A DNA stretch of 36,338 nucleotides from Candidatus Auribacterota bacterium (GCA_026392035.1 JAPLCX010000007.1:1-36338); one strand, 5' to 3'; shown: positions 22,638 to 30,627, counted from the stretch's first letter. Translations and numbers: made by a program. The notes: generated by a model not told the origin, from the sequence alone.

Positions 22638-23769
22638 GCCGTTCCTCCTGAATTGCTCGGTACACCGCGAGCGTTCCCTCCGCATTGCGCTCAATCGTGA
22701 AACCGAGCGATTTTTCCCTCGCGGCGGCGGCGATGGGGGCCCGGGTTCCCTCGTCAGAGAGCGTGGCAATGCGATGGGCGAGCGCGCGCGCGTCACCAGG
22801 GTCGGCGAGGATGAATCCATCAGTGCCTTCATGTATGATCTCTGCGGCTCCGTTGTCGCGAGTGGTGATGACGGGGAGGCCGCAGGCCATCGCCTCCAGG
22901 CACACGTTTGCGAACGGGTCATATCGAGTGGGGAGGGCCAGGAAATCGGAGGCGCCGTAATAGGGCCTCACGTCAGCGACTCGTCCCAGGAACCTGATTC
23001 GCGCGGCGAGGCCCTGGCGGTGGGCCAGGGCGATGTGCCGGGCTGTCCGCCCGCCGCCCGCGACCAGCAGTGATGGTCTTCCATCGCGGACGAGCGCGAG
23101 GGCGCGGATGACGGTATCCAGTCCCTTGCGCTTAAGGTTATTTGAAACAAAAATCGCCACCGGCCTGTCGAGCGGAAGGCCGAGGCGGTTCAGGACGCCG
23201 ACGCGGTGTTCATCTCTGAGCCGGGGATGAAAGTAGCCGTGGTCGACGCCGTTGTAGACGACGGTCACGCGTTCCGCGGGATACCGGTAGAGGTCAAGGA
23301 GCTGTCGGCGGCAGAGCTCTGAGTTTGCGATGATGTGCCGGCAGTGCGCCGGATCGAAGATGGCGCGTTCCAAACGAAGCACGAGCCAGTTGAAGGGCCG
23401 CAGGTATGAAACCCGGCGCCCCAGGGCTCGATCCGCCTTGAGTCGCATCCATACCTTGTGCACGCCGCTCCCCATGCGGTAGACGTCGAGGGGATAGAAA
23501 CGCGTCATGCCGCTCACGACGTCGAACCGTTCTCGCGCGAGCATCTCTCTGGCCTTCCGAAGAAAGGAGAGCGTTTTGAGCGACGGGCCCCACCCGGATA
23601 CGGCGACCCTGTGGAATGCGATCCGGGGGCTGAGCCCCGCCTCGCAGCGCGTTGCGAAAACGTGTATCTCGTGGCCGCGCGTGAGAAGTGCGCCGACGAG
23701 GCGCGAGAGATACCGCTCCTGGCCGCCCCGCGAGGGCGAGTAATCCCAGATGAGAAAGGCTATTCTCAT
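22621..23769 (-). CDS. WaaG-like GT4 glycosyltransferase of the LPS core
   Basis: The 382-residue GT-B enzyme begins MRIAFLIWDYSPSRGGQERY. The N-terminal domain includes RFDVVSGMTRFYPLDVYRMG, much like the GLDVYFA region of E. coli WaaG. The donor domain includes VVYNGVDHGYFHP, VAIFVSNNLKRKGLDTVIRA and the EX7E-type DPFANVCLEAMACGLPVITT. WaaG adds the first outer-core hexose to heptose II; the sugar here is not certain. The ATG at 23769 directly follows a tract of GGGATTT heptamers, whose GGGA units are the only ribosome-binding-like sequences. It is followed by the WaaP-like gene. Confidence 0.88.
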   Translation of the reverse strand: MRIAFLIWDYSPSRGGQERYLSRLVGALLTRGHEIHVFATRCEAGLSPRIAFHRVAVSGWGPSLKTLSFLRKAREMLARERFDVVSGMTRFYPLDVYRMGSGVHKVWMRLKADRALGRRVSYLRPFNWLVLRLERAIFDPAHCRHIIANSELCRRQLLDLYRYPAERVTVVYNGVDHGYFHPRLRDEHRVGVLNRLGLPLDRPVAIFVSNNLKRKGLDTVIRALALVRDGRPSLLVAGGGRTARHIALAHRQGLAARIRFLGRVADVRPYYGASDFLALPTRYDPFANVCLEAMACGLPVITTRDNGAAEIIHEGTDGFILADPGDARALAHRIATLSDEGTRAPIAAAAREKSLGFTIERNAEGTLAVYRAIQEERHGHPL

Positions 23770-23800
23770 AAATCCCAAATCCCAAATCCCAAATCCCAAA
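23770..23800. repeat. GGGATTT heptamer tract forming the leader of the WaaG-like gene
   Basis: On the minus strand four perfect GGGATTT units (23770-23797 as AAATCCC on the plus strand) abut the ATG at 23769. Units lie three and ten bases before the start codon, so the repeat itself must act as, or replace, the ribosome-binding site. Confidence 0.85.
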
Positions 23801-23834
23801 TTAGAAGAATATACACCGCCCATCCCTCTCTCGA

Positions 23835-24866
23835 TTATTTAACCTTTTGGATTTTGGATTTGTTCAGTAGTTGCTCAATTGCCCGATACGCTACTTCCAC
23901 GGATATTTCGTTCATGCACCGGTGATCGGTCGGGCATTTCCGCTTGAAGCAGGGGCTGCATTCAACCGCATTCCGGACGATCAGATGAGTTCCGAGGGGC
24001 CCTGTTGCCCCGGGATCGGTCGGCCCGATGATGGCGACCACCGCTGTCCCCACGGCGCAGGCGAGGTGCATCGGCCCGGTATCATTGCTCACCAGCAACG
24101 CGCAGCGCTCCATGAGGGCGGCCAGCTGCATGACAGTCGTTTCCCCCGCCATGTTGATCACGCCGCCTCCGTAACCGCGGCAGAGCGAATCAGCGAGCGC
24201 GCGCTCCCGCTCGCCCCCCACGATAATGACGGGCGCGCGCAACCGCGTGCGCACCAGCCGGATGAGGCCGGCGAACTTCTCCCGGGGCCAGCATTTTGCC
24301 GGCCCGTACGTTGAACCGGGATTGACGCCCAGGAGAAGATCTCCTTCTGCAATCCCTTTTTTCTGGAGCGCGTCACGCGCCCACCCGCGCAGCCGCTCGG
24401 GAATGCTGATTGAGGGGCGCGGCGCTGCGTGAACGGGTCCCAATGCCTTGACAAGGTCCAGGTAGCGGTGGACCTGGTGTCCGCCGCCAACAGGTGGCCG
24501 TACTCTCCAGTTGAGTAGTAGTCCCCTCCCGCAGGTCGCGTAGCCGAGGCGCCGCCGCACGCCCGACAGGAAAAACCACAAGGCCGATTCTAAGGAGTTC
24601 GGGAAGAGTACCCCGAGGTCATACCGGCCTGAGCGCACGAGCCGGATCGCGTTCAGTTTGTCCCGCAGGTCGGCCGGCTGCGGCACGGGAATGACGTGAT
24701 CGATAGAGCGCTCATTTTCCCAGACGCCGGCCAGCTTCGCCGGCGCGACCATGCCGATCAAAGCCGAGGGGAAGAGCTGCCTCACCGCCCTGACGGCCGG
24801 GATGGTGATCACAGAGTCGCCGAGCCAGTTCGTTCCCCTGATGACGATTTTTTTAAAGTCGCTCAT
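23835..24866 (-). CDS. waaF: GT9 ADP-heptose:LPS heptosyltransferase (WaaF-like, copy 2)
   Basis: The 343-residue enzyme has IVIRGTNWLGDSVITIPAVR, YDLGVLFPNSLESALWFFLS, GVNPGSTYGPAKCWPREKFA and the donor site LLVSNDTGPMHLACAVGTAV with VAIIGPTDP. The NWLGD start and the NPGSxYGPAKxWP block are typical of heptosyltransferase II (WaaF), so this assignment is firmer than for copy 1. Its ATG overlaps the stop of the upstream acyltransferase as ATGA. The C-terminus (LLNKSKIQKVK) is low-complexity and partly encoded by repeat-like sequence. A gap of 65 bases with the heptamer tract separates it from the WaaG-like gene. Confidence 0.92.
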   Translation of the reverse strand: MSDFKKIVIRGTNWLGDSVITIPAVRAVRQLFPSALIGMVAPAKLAGVWENERSIDHVIPVPQPADLRDKLNAIRLVRSGRYDLGVLFPNSLESALWFFLSGVRRRLGYATCGRGLLLNWRVRPPVGGGHQVHRYLDLVKALGPVHAAPRPSISIPERLRGWARDALQKKGIAEGDLLLGVNPGSTYGPAKCWPREKFAGLIRLVRTRLRAPVIIVGGERERALADSLCRGYGGGVINMAGETTVMQLAALMERCALLVSNDTGPMHLACAVGTAVVAIIGPTDPGATGPLGTHLIVRNAVECSPCFKRKCPTDHRCMNEISVEVAYRAIEQLLNKSKIQKVK

Positions 24867-25771
24867 GGCTCGTCCGGCCCCTTTTTCCTTCTCCAGCGCC
24901 TGTGCATCCAGAGCCACTGGTCGGGACGCCGCCGTACCCACTCCTCAATGACGCGGTTAAAGCGGGCGCAGTTCTCTTCTATATCGGCGTCCCTGTTACC
25001 GGTCGAGACAATATCCACGGGATCGCACACGTAGATGTGGTGATAGCCGTACCACTCCCGCACGTCAAAGACCGGCAGGACGACCGCGCCCGTTTTCATT
25101 GCCAGGAGCGCCGCGGCGGGCGTCGTTGACACCGGATGCCCGAAAAAAGGGACAAAGGGGGCGTGGCGTCCCGCGTACTGGTCTACCAGAAGTGCCACGC
25201 ACCAGTTGTTCTTGAGCCTTTCTATGATCTCCCTCGCGATCCACTTCTTCTTGAGCATGACCGCACCATTGAAGCATCGCAGCCTCTCAATCTCACGGTA
25301 AATGAGCGGGTTCTTTAACGGCCTCCCCACCGACGCGAGCTTGTTGCCGAGCGACACGCACGTGTGGGCCATAATCTCCCAGTTCCCGAAGTGGCTGATG
25401 AGAAATATCACCCCCCGCTTCTTTTGCAGCGCGTTCGAGATCCCCTCGGCATTGCGTATTTCTGCGTGGCGGCTGAAGTCTTTCATCATGCGAGGGATGA
25501 AAATCAATTCTACGACAGTGCGGAAGAGGCTCCTGAATGCCCCGCGGGCGATCCGCCGCTTTTCAGCTTGTGTCTTGCTGTCGCCAAACGCGAGGTCGAG
25601 GTTCTTGAGGGCGAGCCTCCTGTGGCGCGTGTCAACCATATAGGTAATCTTGGAGGCAGCATCGCTGGCCCGCCGCACGAATCCCTCGGGCAGCAATCTG
25701 ATACAACCGCACACCCCCTTGAGGAGGAAATAGGAGGGGTAGTGGCGCCATAGGATCCGCTCTTCTTCCAT
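24863..25771 (-). CDS. LpxL/HtrB-family lipid A acyltransferase (copy 2)
   Basis: This 302-residue protein begins MEEERILWRHYPSYFLLKGV with a hydrophobic anchor. It carries the HX4E motif in IFLISHFGNWEIMAHT, then VALLVDQYAGRHAPFVPFFG, TTPAAALLAMKTGAVVLPVF and the closing RRPDQWLWMHRRWRRKKG. It would acylate a lipid A precursor after Kdo addition. The open frame reaches to 25876 but the ATG at 25771, with AGGA eight bases upstream, gives normal length. A terminator-like hairpin lies 31 bases before the start. It opens the LPS island, mirrored at the far end by copy 1. The two share motif blocks but are clearly diverged. Confidence 0.92.
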   Translation of the reverse strand: MEEERILWRHYPSYFLLKGVCGCIRLLPEGFVRRASDAASKITYMVDTRHRRLALKNLDLAFGDSKTQAEKRRIARGAFRSLFRTVVELIFIPRMMKDFSRHAEIRNAEGISNALQKKRGVIFLISHFGNWEIMAHTCVSLGNKLASVGRPLKNPLIYREIERLRCFNGAVMLKKKWIAREIIERLKNNWCVALLVDQYAGRHAPFVPFFGHPVSTTPAAALLAMKTGAVVLPVFDVREWYGYHHIYVCDPVDIVSTGNRDADIEENCARFNRVIEEWVRRRPDQWLWMHRRWRRKKGPDEP

Positions 25772-25789
25772 AACTCGTTCCTGTTGAGC

Positions 25790-25823
25790 TGGATAAAAAT
25801 ATAGCAGACCACGCTGGTCTGCT
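25790..25823 (-). terminator. Intrinsic-terminator hairpin before the lpxL-like gene
   Basis: AGCAGACCA (25803-25811) and TGGTCTGCT (25815-25823) form a perfect 9-bp stem with a three-base loop. On the minus strand it is followed by ATATTTTTATCC. This is a standard intrinsic terminator for RNA coming from the CPBP gene. If the TTGACA promoter at 25848-25876 is real, the hairpin would instead lie in the leader of the acyltransferase operon. Confidence 0.7.
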
Positions 25824-25847
25824 CTTAGTGACCCTCGGTCTGACGTT

Positions 25848-25876
25848 AGTCTCTCAATTCCGCTCTCGACTGTCAA
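25848..25876 (-). promoter_or_regulatory. Candidate promoter upstream of the LPS core island
   Basis: A perfect TTGACA (25871-25876 on the minus strand) stands 17 bases from GAGACT (25848-25853), a poor -10 with three of six matches. It is the only promoter-like sequence I find in the gap before the acyltransferase gene. Transcription would begin about 25841 and run at once through the terminator hairpin. Confidence 0.35.
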
Positions 25877-25904
25877 GGGACATGGCCGGATGCCCTGCAG
25901 AAGA

Positions 25905-26831
25905 TTAGTCTCGAACGGATTGAGGAAGGGGGGGCGTGGTGCCGCGCGGTATGAAGCATCTCACGACCAGCAGCATCAGGAGGAGCATGATCCAACCGAA
26001 GACCCCGGTGACCACACGCCCATCGCCGAAGAACCACGGCGCGAAATGGTTCATCCGGTCAAAGAAGAGGCTTTCAGCCTTGATGCCGAATACCCACCCG
26101 GCGTGGAGCCCGATGGACAGATAGAGTGAGCCTGTCCGCAGGTAGGCGTACGTCAGCACGATGCTGACGAGGAACAGCCCGATGAAACCGGGGATCACCT
26201 CTGAGGGAGAGAGGAGCGGCTGGAAAAAATAGGCGAGCGCCTTGAAGCCGAGGAGGGGATGGGATCCGTGCGAGGCGGGCATATCCGAGGCGTTAAAGAA
26301 ATGGACAATCGCGAAGAAGAGGCTCATGGACACGACCGCCGTTGACCGGCGCAGGTTCTTGAACAGGCTCTGGAGGATGAATCCCCTGAAGAAAGGCTCT
26401 TCGATGAATCCCACCACAGCTCCGGCGAGGAAGGCAATGACGAGCTGGCGGGCGAGGTCCCATGCCCCTGAAAATGAGGTCTCGGGGCGGCGTGAGCCGA
26501 AAAGCACCATAATAAAAAGCATAAGGGCGAGTGAACAGGTCCCGAGAATCCATCCGCGACCGAGGAGCGATCGCCACCCCGGCTCGCGTCTCATCCCGAT
26601 TGAGGCAAGCGATACGATCTCCAGCTTCGCGCGAGCTATGTAAAAGAGGAGAATGGTCACCACGAGCACCACCCGCCGCATCACCCGGTCAAAGGGGAAG
26701 TCAAGTGCGCGGTGCATGCCGGGCGATAATCCCCGCAGGAACTGGAGCACGAAGTCGGCCACAGGTGAAATGAGACAACTCAGCAACAGTGAGATGAGAA
26801 TAATAAGTCCAAGGCGCTGGTATGATTTCAT
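25905..26831 (-). CDS. CPBP-family intramembrane metalloprotease (CAAX-like, Abi)
   Basis: The 308-residue polytopic protein has about eight hydrophobic segments and the three CPBP motifs: VVGFIEEPFFRGFILQSLF (the EExxxR motif), MSLFFAIVHFF (first histidine) and LYLSIGLHAGWVFGIKAE (second histidine). Family members cleave within membranes or serve as immunity or regulatory proteins; the substrate here is unknown. I start at the ATG at 26831; a TTG at 26846 is open as well. It is separated from lpxA by an inverted-repeat element and from the next gene by a terminator, so it seems to be transcribed independently of the core island. Confidence 0.88.
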   Translation of the reverse strand: MKSYQRLGLIILISLLLSCLISPVADFVLQFLRGLSPGMHRALDFPFDRVMRRVVLVVTILLFYIARAKLEIVSLASIGMRREPGWRSLLGRGWILGTCSLALMLFIMVLFGSRRPETSFSGAWDLARQLVIAFLAGAVVGFIEEPFFRGFILQSLFKNLRRSTAVVSMSLFFAIVHFFNASDMPASHGSHPLLGFKALAYFFQPLLSPSEVIPGFIGLFLVSIVLTYAYLRTGSLYLSIGLHAGWVFGIKAESLFFDRMNHFAPWFFGDGRVVTGVFGWIMLLLMLLVVRCFIPRGTTPPLPQSVRD

Positions 26832-26941
26832 GATTTCACAATGCAATCGGTTGAGGAGCCCACACTCGCCCTACAGAAATGTGGTCTCGAGAGGGATCGA
26901 GGGCATGAACTGATTTCAACCGGATACGTGACTCAGTATGT

Positions 26942-27035
26942 GACCACGGATACACACGGATAATAGTGTTTGCGGTGGATAGGATACAGTATGTCGTGTT
27001 TTTAAACTGTGTTCATCCGTGTTCATCTGTGGTTT
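26942..27035. repeat. Inverted-repeat element 4 (ACCACGGAT arms), between lpxA and the CPBP gene
   Basis: ACCACGGATACACACGGATA from about 26943 is mirrored by CATCCGTGTTCATCTGTGGT ending near 27033, an imperfect stem of about 20 bp. A short direct repeat (CAGTATGT, near 26934 and 26987) lies around the left arm. No gene is present in this gap of about 230 bases. Confidence 0.7.
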
Positions 27036-27062
27036 ATATATCATCTTCAACGGTGGCTGTAG

Positions 27063-27869
27063 TTAAAAATCTGTCCCGCGTGTTTCAGCCCACTCCGCAT
27101 AGCGGCAGACCCCTCGTTTGGATACACTCACGAAATCGATGAACTGTCGTATCTCTGGGGTCATCGCGCCCTTTTCGATCTCTTCAAGGGCTCGAGAGGT
27201 ATTGAAGCCGGAGGTGTAGAATATCTTGAAGGCATCCTTGAGCTTGAGTCTCGCCTCCTGTGAGACCCCGGCCCTGCGGAGGCCGACGAGATTCAAGTTA
27301 GTTGCCGCGGCCGGGCGGCCGCCCGCGATTACAAATGGCGGTATATCCCGGTTGACCGCCGAGAGTCCGCTGATCATTGCGAGGCGCCCGATGCGGGTGA
27401 ATTGATGAATGACCACCGCTCCGGAGATGACAACATTGTCTTCGATCGTGGTATGACCCGCGATGAGTGCGCAGTTCGTGATGATATTGTTGTTCCCGAT
27501 GGCGCACTCGTGACCCGCGTGGGAGAGCACCATGAAATAGTTCCCGTTCCCGATGGCCGTCTCGCCGTTTTCCGCCGTTGCGCGGTGTATGGTGACGTGC
27601 TCCCTGAAGGTGTTTCCCGAGCCGATCCTGAGGTGGCTCCGGGCGCCTTTGAAGTGAAGATCCTGCGGCAGGTCTCCGAGCACCACGCCGTAGTGGATCG
27701 TGTTGTGCTCTCCGACGGTGGTGTATTGTCTGACGCAGGCGTTGCCGTGGATCTTGGTGCCCCGGCCGATCGTCACGTCGTCCTCGATGACCACATAGGG
27801 CCCCACCACCACGTCATCCGCGAGTTCAGCCTTGGAGCTGACGATGGCGGTAGGGTGTATTTTTCTCAT
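27063..27869 (-). CDS. lpxA: Acyl-ACP:UDP-N-acetylglucosamine O-acyltransferase
   Basis: LpxA catalyses the first lipid A step, moving a hydroxyacyl chain onto UDP-GlcNAc. The 268-residue protein shows the left-handed beta-helix hexapeptide repeats (IHPTAIVSSKAELADDVVVG onward), the YGVVLGDLPQDLHFKG block, HVTIHRAT, the catalytic region VLSHAGHECAIGNNN, and the alpha-helical C-terminal domain (LVGLRRAGVSQEARLKLKDA). The ATG overlaps the lpxK stop as ATGA. Usual partners fabZ, lpxD and lpxB are not adjacent, so the linkage to lpxK is unusual. Confidence 0.96.
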   Translation of the reverse strand: MRKIHPTAIVSSKAELADDVVVGPYVVIEDDVTIGRGTKIHGNACVRQYTTVGEHNTIHYGVVLGDLPQDLHFKGARSHLRIGSGNTFREHVTIHRATAENGETAIGNGNYFMVLSHAGHECAIGNNNIITNCALIAGHTTIEDNVVISGAVVIHQFTRIGRLAMISGLSAVNRDIPPFVIAGGRPAAATNLNLVGLRRAGVSQEARLKLKDAFKIFYTSGFNTSRALEEIEKGAMTPEIRQFIDFVSVSKRGVCRYAEWAETRGTDF

Positions 27870-28999
27870 TTGTGAGATTCCTTATGCCCTTGCACGCCCT
27901 TTGGATTCAACAGTTGGAGCACCGATTCTATCAATTTATCTTCCCCTCCGCCAATCCTCATTTCAATATCCAGATGATAGAACGGGACGGGGGAGTTCAT
28001 TTTCGCGGGGAGGCGGACGGCGTCTTTCGCGGTGGTGACGATCGCCTCGGCGCCGCAGCGGGAAGCTTCCGCAATGATCTCTTCGATCTCTCTCCGGTCA
28101 AAGAAGTGGTGATCGGGAAATGCGCGCCTGGAGGCGAGAATCATTCCGAGGCCTGAGAGGGTTTTTTCGAAATCGTCGGGCCTGGCAATGGCCGAAAATG
28201 CGGCGATCCGTTTGCCCCTCAGGGAACCGGGAACATGCGTGACCCCTGACTCGATATCCACCAGTCGTCCAGCCTCGTACCTCGCGCTGAAGATCGCGGC
28301 GCGCGGGTTCGCCAGCGTGAGCTTGTCCAGGAGTTCTCGCGCCGGTGCGGATTCACAACGCGTGATGATCAGGAGGTGGGCACGCGAGATATTTCTTGCC
28401 GGTTCCCTCAGATAACCTGCGGGCAGGAGCCTCCCGTTGGCAAAGGGCCGGTCGCAATCGAGCAGGAGGATATCCACATCCCGCCGCAGCTTCCGGTGCT
28501 GAAAGCCGTCATCGAGGATAACGCAATCCACCGCGAACTCTCTCTCCGCCATAGTGCCGGCCCGCAGGCGGTTGGGGTCGGCAATGACGATTGCGGCACC
28601 GAGGCTCCTCGCGAGCATGACCATCTCGTCGCCGGCCTCCATGGCGGTGTGCAGTGTTCGTCTGCCATCAGACACGAGGAGCGGAAAGCGGTGCGGCCTG
28701 CGGACCGCGCCGTATCCCCTGCTGAGGACCGCCACCCGCACGCCGCGTTTCTGGAGCTCGGTCGCGAGGAGCCGGACGAATGGCGTTTTTCCCGTGCCGC
28801 CCGCGACGATATTGCCCACGCTGATTACCGGGTGGGGCAGCCTTCGGCTGCGCAGGATGCCGAGGTCATATGCCTTGTTTCTCGCGCACACGGCGAGCCG
28901 GTAGAACAGGGAGAAGAGTATCAGGACAGGCCTGAGACAGATGGCAGTGATCCCCCCCCCCTGATCCTCCACGACTTCGCTCCAGAAGCGCGAGTTCAC
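27866..28999 (-). CDS. lpxK: Tetraacyldisaccharide 4'-kinase
   Basis: LpxK phosphorylates the lipid A disaccharide at the 4' position to form lipid IVA at the inner membrane. The N-terminus has a membrane-binding helix (RPVLILFSLFYRLAVCA). Then come HPVISVGNIVAGGTGKTPFV (P-loop), VAVLSRGYGA, GDEMVMLARSL, AVDCVILDDGFQHRKLRRD, DPFANGRLLPAGYLREP-type spacing and the C-terminal FPDHHFFDRREIEEI followed by TTAKDAVRL. From the GTG at 28999, preceded by GAGAGAGG five bases upstream, it has 377 residues. A further GTG at 29041 has no such site. lpxA follows with a four-base overlap. Confidence 0.95.
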   Translation of the reverse strand: MNSRFWSEVVEDQGGGITAICLRPVLILFSLFYRLAVCARNKAYDLGILRSRRLPHPVISVGNIVAGGTGKTPFVRLLATELQKRGVRVAVLSRGYGAVRRPHRFPLLVSDGRRTLHTAMEAGDEMVMLARSLGAAIVIADPNRLRAGTMAEREFAVDCVILDDGFQHRKLRRDVDILLLDCDRPFANGRLLPAGYLREPARNISRAHLLIITRCESAPARELLDKLTLANPRAAIFSARYEAGRLVDIESGVTHVPGSLRGKRIAAFSAIARPDDFEKTLSGLGMILASRRAFPDHHFFDRREIEEIIAEASRCGAEAIVTTAKDAVRLPAKMNSPVPFYHLDIEMRIGGGEDKLIESVLQLLNPKGVQGHKESHK

Positions 29000-29080
29000 G
29001 TCATCCTCTCTCTTGATAAAAATCCAACAGGATCTATTCACCAGCCGCTGGTATTGTGTCCACCCGCCTTCAACGTTTTC

Positions 29081-29218
29081 TATCCACGGATTGCACTGAC
29101 TGTAACCACTGCAAATAGTTGAACGTATAAGGTTGAAAGTGTCATTGCATCCTTTTGCTTACAGCTTAATACGTTATCCTGTTTTTGCATCCGTGAAAAT
29201 CAGTGAAATCCGTGGATA
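29081..29218. repeat. Inverted-repeat element 5 (TATCCACGGATT arms), between waaA and lpxK
   Basis: TATCCACGGATTGCACTGA (29081-29099) and TCAGTGAAATCCGTGGATA (29200-29218) are inverted copies with a single mismatch over 19 bases. They flank about 100 bases of AT-rich DNA without a gene. The clean terminal arms make it look like a small non-autonomous element. Confidence 0.75.
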
Positions 29219-29240
29219 CAGCCTTTTTATTAACGTCCGC

Positions 29241-30542
29241 TCAATCAGCGGATTTCACGAGAAGTTTCTTAATAATTTCCAGGTTCCGACGTGTCGCCCC
29301 GCGGCTGAGGGACATGCTCTCTGCGGCGCGCCGCCCCATTGACTCGCGGGCGTCCCTGTCCCTGAGGAGGAACGTGAGCGCCTCCTGCAGCGCGCGCGCA
29401 TTGCCGACCTGTATGGCTCCCTTATTTTTAAGGAGCAGCTCCGCGGCCTCGCGGAAGTTGTGCATGGAGGGGCCGAAGAGCACCGCCTTCCCCATGCTCG
29501 CCGGTTCGATGATATTCTGCCCCCCGCCTGCCACGAGGCTCTTTCCCACAAAGACGACCGTCGCGGCGCGGTATATGTCCACGAGCTCGCCTATCGTATC
29601 CACAATGAGCACCGCGCGGGGAGGGAGCGCTTCCCCGCGGGACATGCATGATCTGAGGACGCACCGCTCCCCCCGTGCCTCCGCGAGGGCCTTCACTTCA
29701 GCGGCCCTCTCCGGATGCCGCGGGACGATGATCAGCGCTGGTTCGCCCCCCGCGCTCCTGACAGCCCGGTACGCGTCGAGCACGATCTCCTCTTCCCCCC
29801 TGTGCGTGCTGCCGGCGACAATCACATCCTGGCGCGGGCTTAAGCCGAGCGAGGAGATGATGGTGAGGCGGGCCTGTTCGTCGCCGGGGGTTATTCCACA
29901 GTCGAATTTCATGTTTCCGGTTATGGCGATCTTCTCCGAGGGGGCGCCTATGGCCTGGATTCTCCGCGCGTCGAGATCCGTCTGCATGCTGAAGATGGCC
30001 ACCCTGCTCAAGAAGCGTTTCAGGAAGGAGCGGGCGCAGCGGTAGCCGGGGAAGGACCGATCTGAGATCCGGCCGTTGATGATGGCAATCGGAATGCGCT
30101 TCTCGGCGGCGGCGCAGATGAAGTTCGGCCAGATTTCAGTCTCAACAAGAACGATCAGTTCGGGGGATATGAGCCGCAGCGCGCGCCTCACCGCGAAGCT
30201 CATGTCCAGAGGGAAGTAGATCACCACCCCCGCGTCTCCGATTTTCTCCCCGGCCACCCTCTGGCCGGTGAGGGTCACGGTTGAGAGCAGGATCTGCAAC
30301 TCGGGCAGCTCTGCGTGAACGCGCTTCACGAGCGGCATCACCGCGAGCACTTCGCCGACAGAAACTGCGTGGAACCATACGCGCCTCCCGCCCCCGAGCC
30401 GCCGCCTCACTGAATGGGGGTAGAAGCCGAGGCGCTGTTTCAGGCCGACGCGATATTTCTCACGACGCGCCACCTGCACCGCGTAGTACGGCAGGGTGAG
30501 GATAAAATAGAGTGTGATGAGTATATTGTACAGGAACATCAT
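29241..30542 (-). CDS. waaA: 3-deoxy-D-manno-octulosonic acid (Kdo) transferase
   Basis: WaaA transfers Kdo from CMP-Kdo to lipid IVA, starting the inner core. The 433-residue protein has an N-terminal membrane helix (MMFLYNILITLYFILTLPYY), RLGFYPHSVRRRLGGGRRVW, FHAVSVGEVLAVMPLVKRV (containing the catalytic glutamate), LVETEIWPNFICAAAEKRIP, VAGSTHRGEEEIVLDAYRAV, FVGKSLVAGGGQNIIEPASM and GPSMHNFREAAELLL. All are standard. How many Kdo units it adds cannot be told. GGAGG is 12 bases before the ATG, slightly far. It lies between xerC and the repeat element before lpxK. Confidence 0.96.
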   Translation of the reverse strand: MMFLYNILITLYFILTLPYYAVQVARREKYRVGLKQRLGFYPHSVRRRLGGGRRVWFHAVSVGEVLAVMPLVKRVHAELPELQILLSTVTLTGQRVAGEKIGDAGVVIYFPLDMSFAVRRALRLISPELIVLVETEIWPNFICAAAEKRIPIAIINGRISDRSFPGYRCARSFLKRFLSRVAIFSMQTDLDARRIQAIGAPSEKIAITGNMKFDCGITPGDEQARLTIISSLGLSPRQDVIVAGSTHRGEEEIVLDAYRAVRSAGGEPALIIVPRHPERAAEVKALAEARGERCVLRSCMSRGEALPPRAVLIVDTIGELVDIYRAATVVFVGKSLVAGGGQNIIEPASMGKAVLFGPSMHNFREAAELLLKNKGAIQVGNARALQEALTFLLRDRDARESMGRRAAESMSLSRGATRRNLEIIKKLLVKSAD

Positions 30543-30586
30543 GTCAGTGCTGATCCTCCGCGCACATGTTATCGCCCAGCATCTTT

Positions 30587-30621
30587 AATTTGGGATTTGG
30601 GGTTTGGGATTTGGGATTTTT
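30587..30621. repeat. GGGATTT heptamer tract between xerC and waaA
   Basis: Four GGGATTT-type units, one of them a GGGGTTT variant, lie in the 85-base gap between the xerC stop and the waaA start. This is the same repeat as at 17651 and 23770, in the same orientation on the plus strand as at 17651 and opposite to that at 23770. Confidence 0.8.
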
Positions 30622-30627
30622 ATCCTC

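Noticed and set aside
22638-22922. An upstream extension of the WaaP-like kinase by 95 codons
   Set aside because: The extension lies inside the WaaG-like gene, is Arg/Ser/Pro-rich, and a strong GGAGG site marks the ATG at 22637.
23770-23800. Heptamer tract as a CRISPR array
   Set aside because: Units are seven bases and directly adjacent without spacers, and no cas genes are near.
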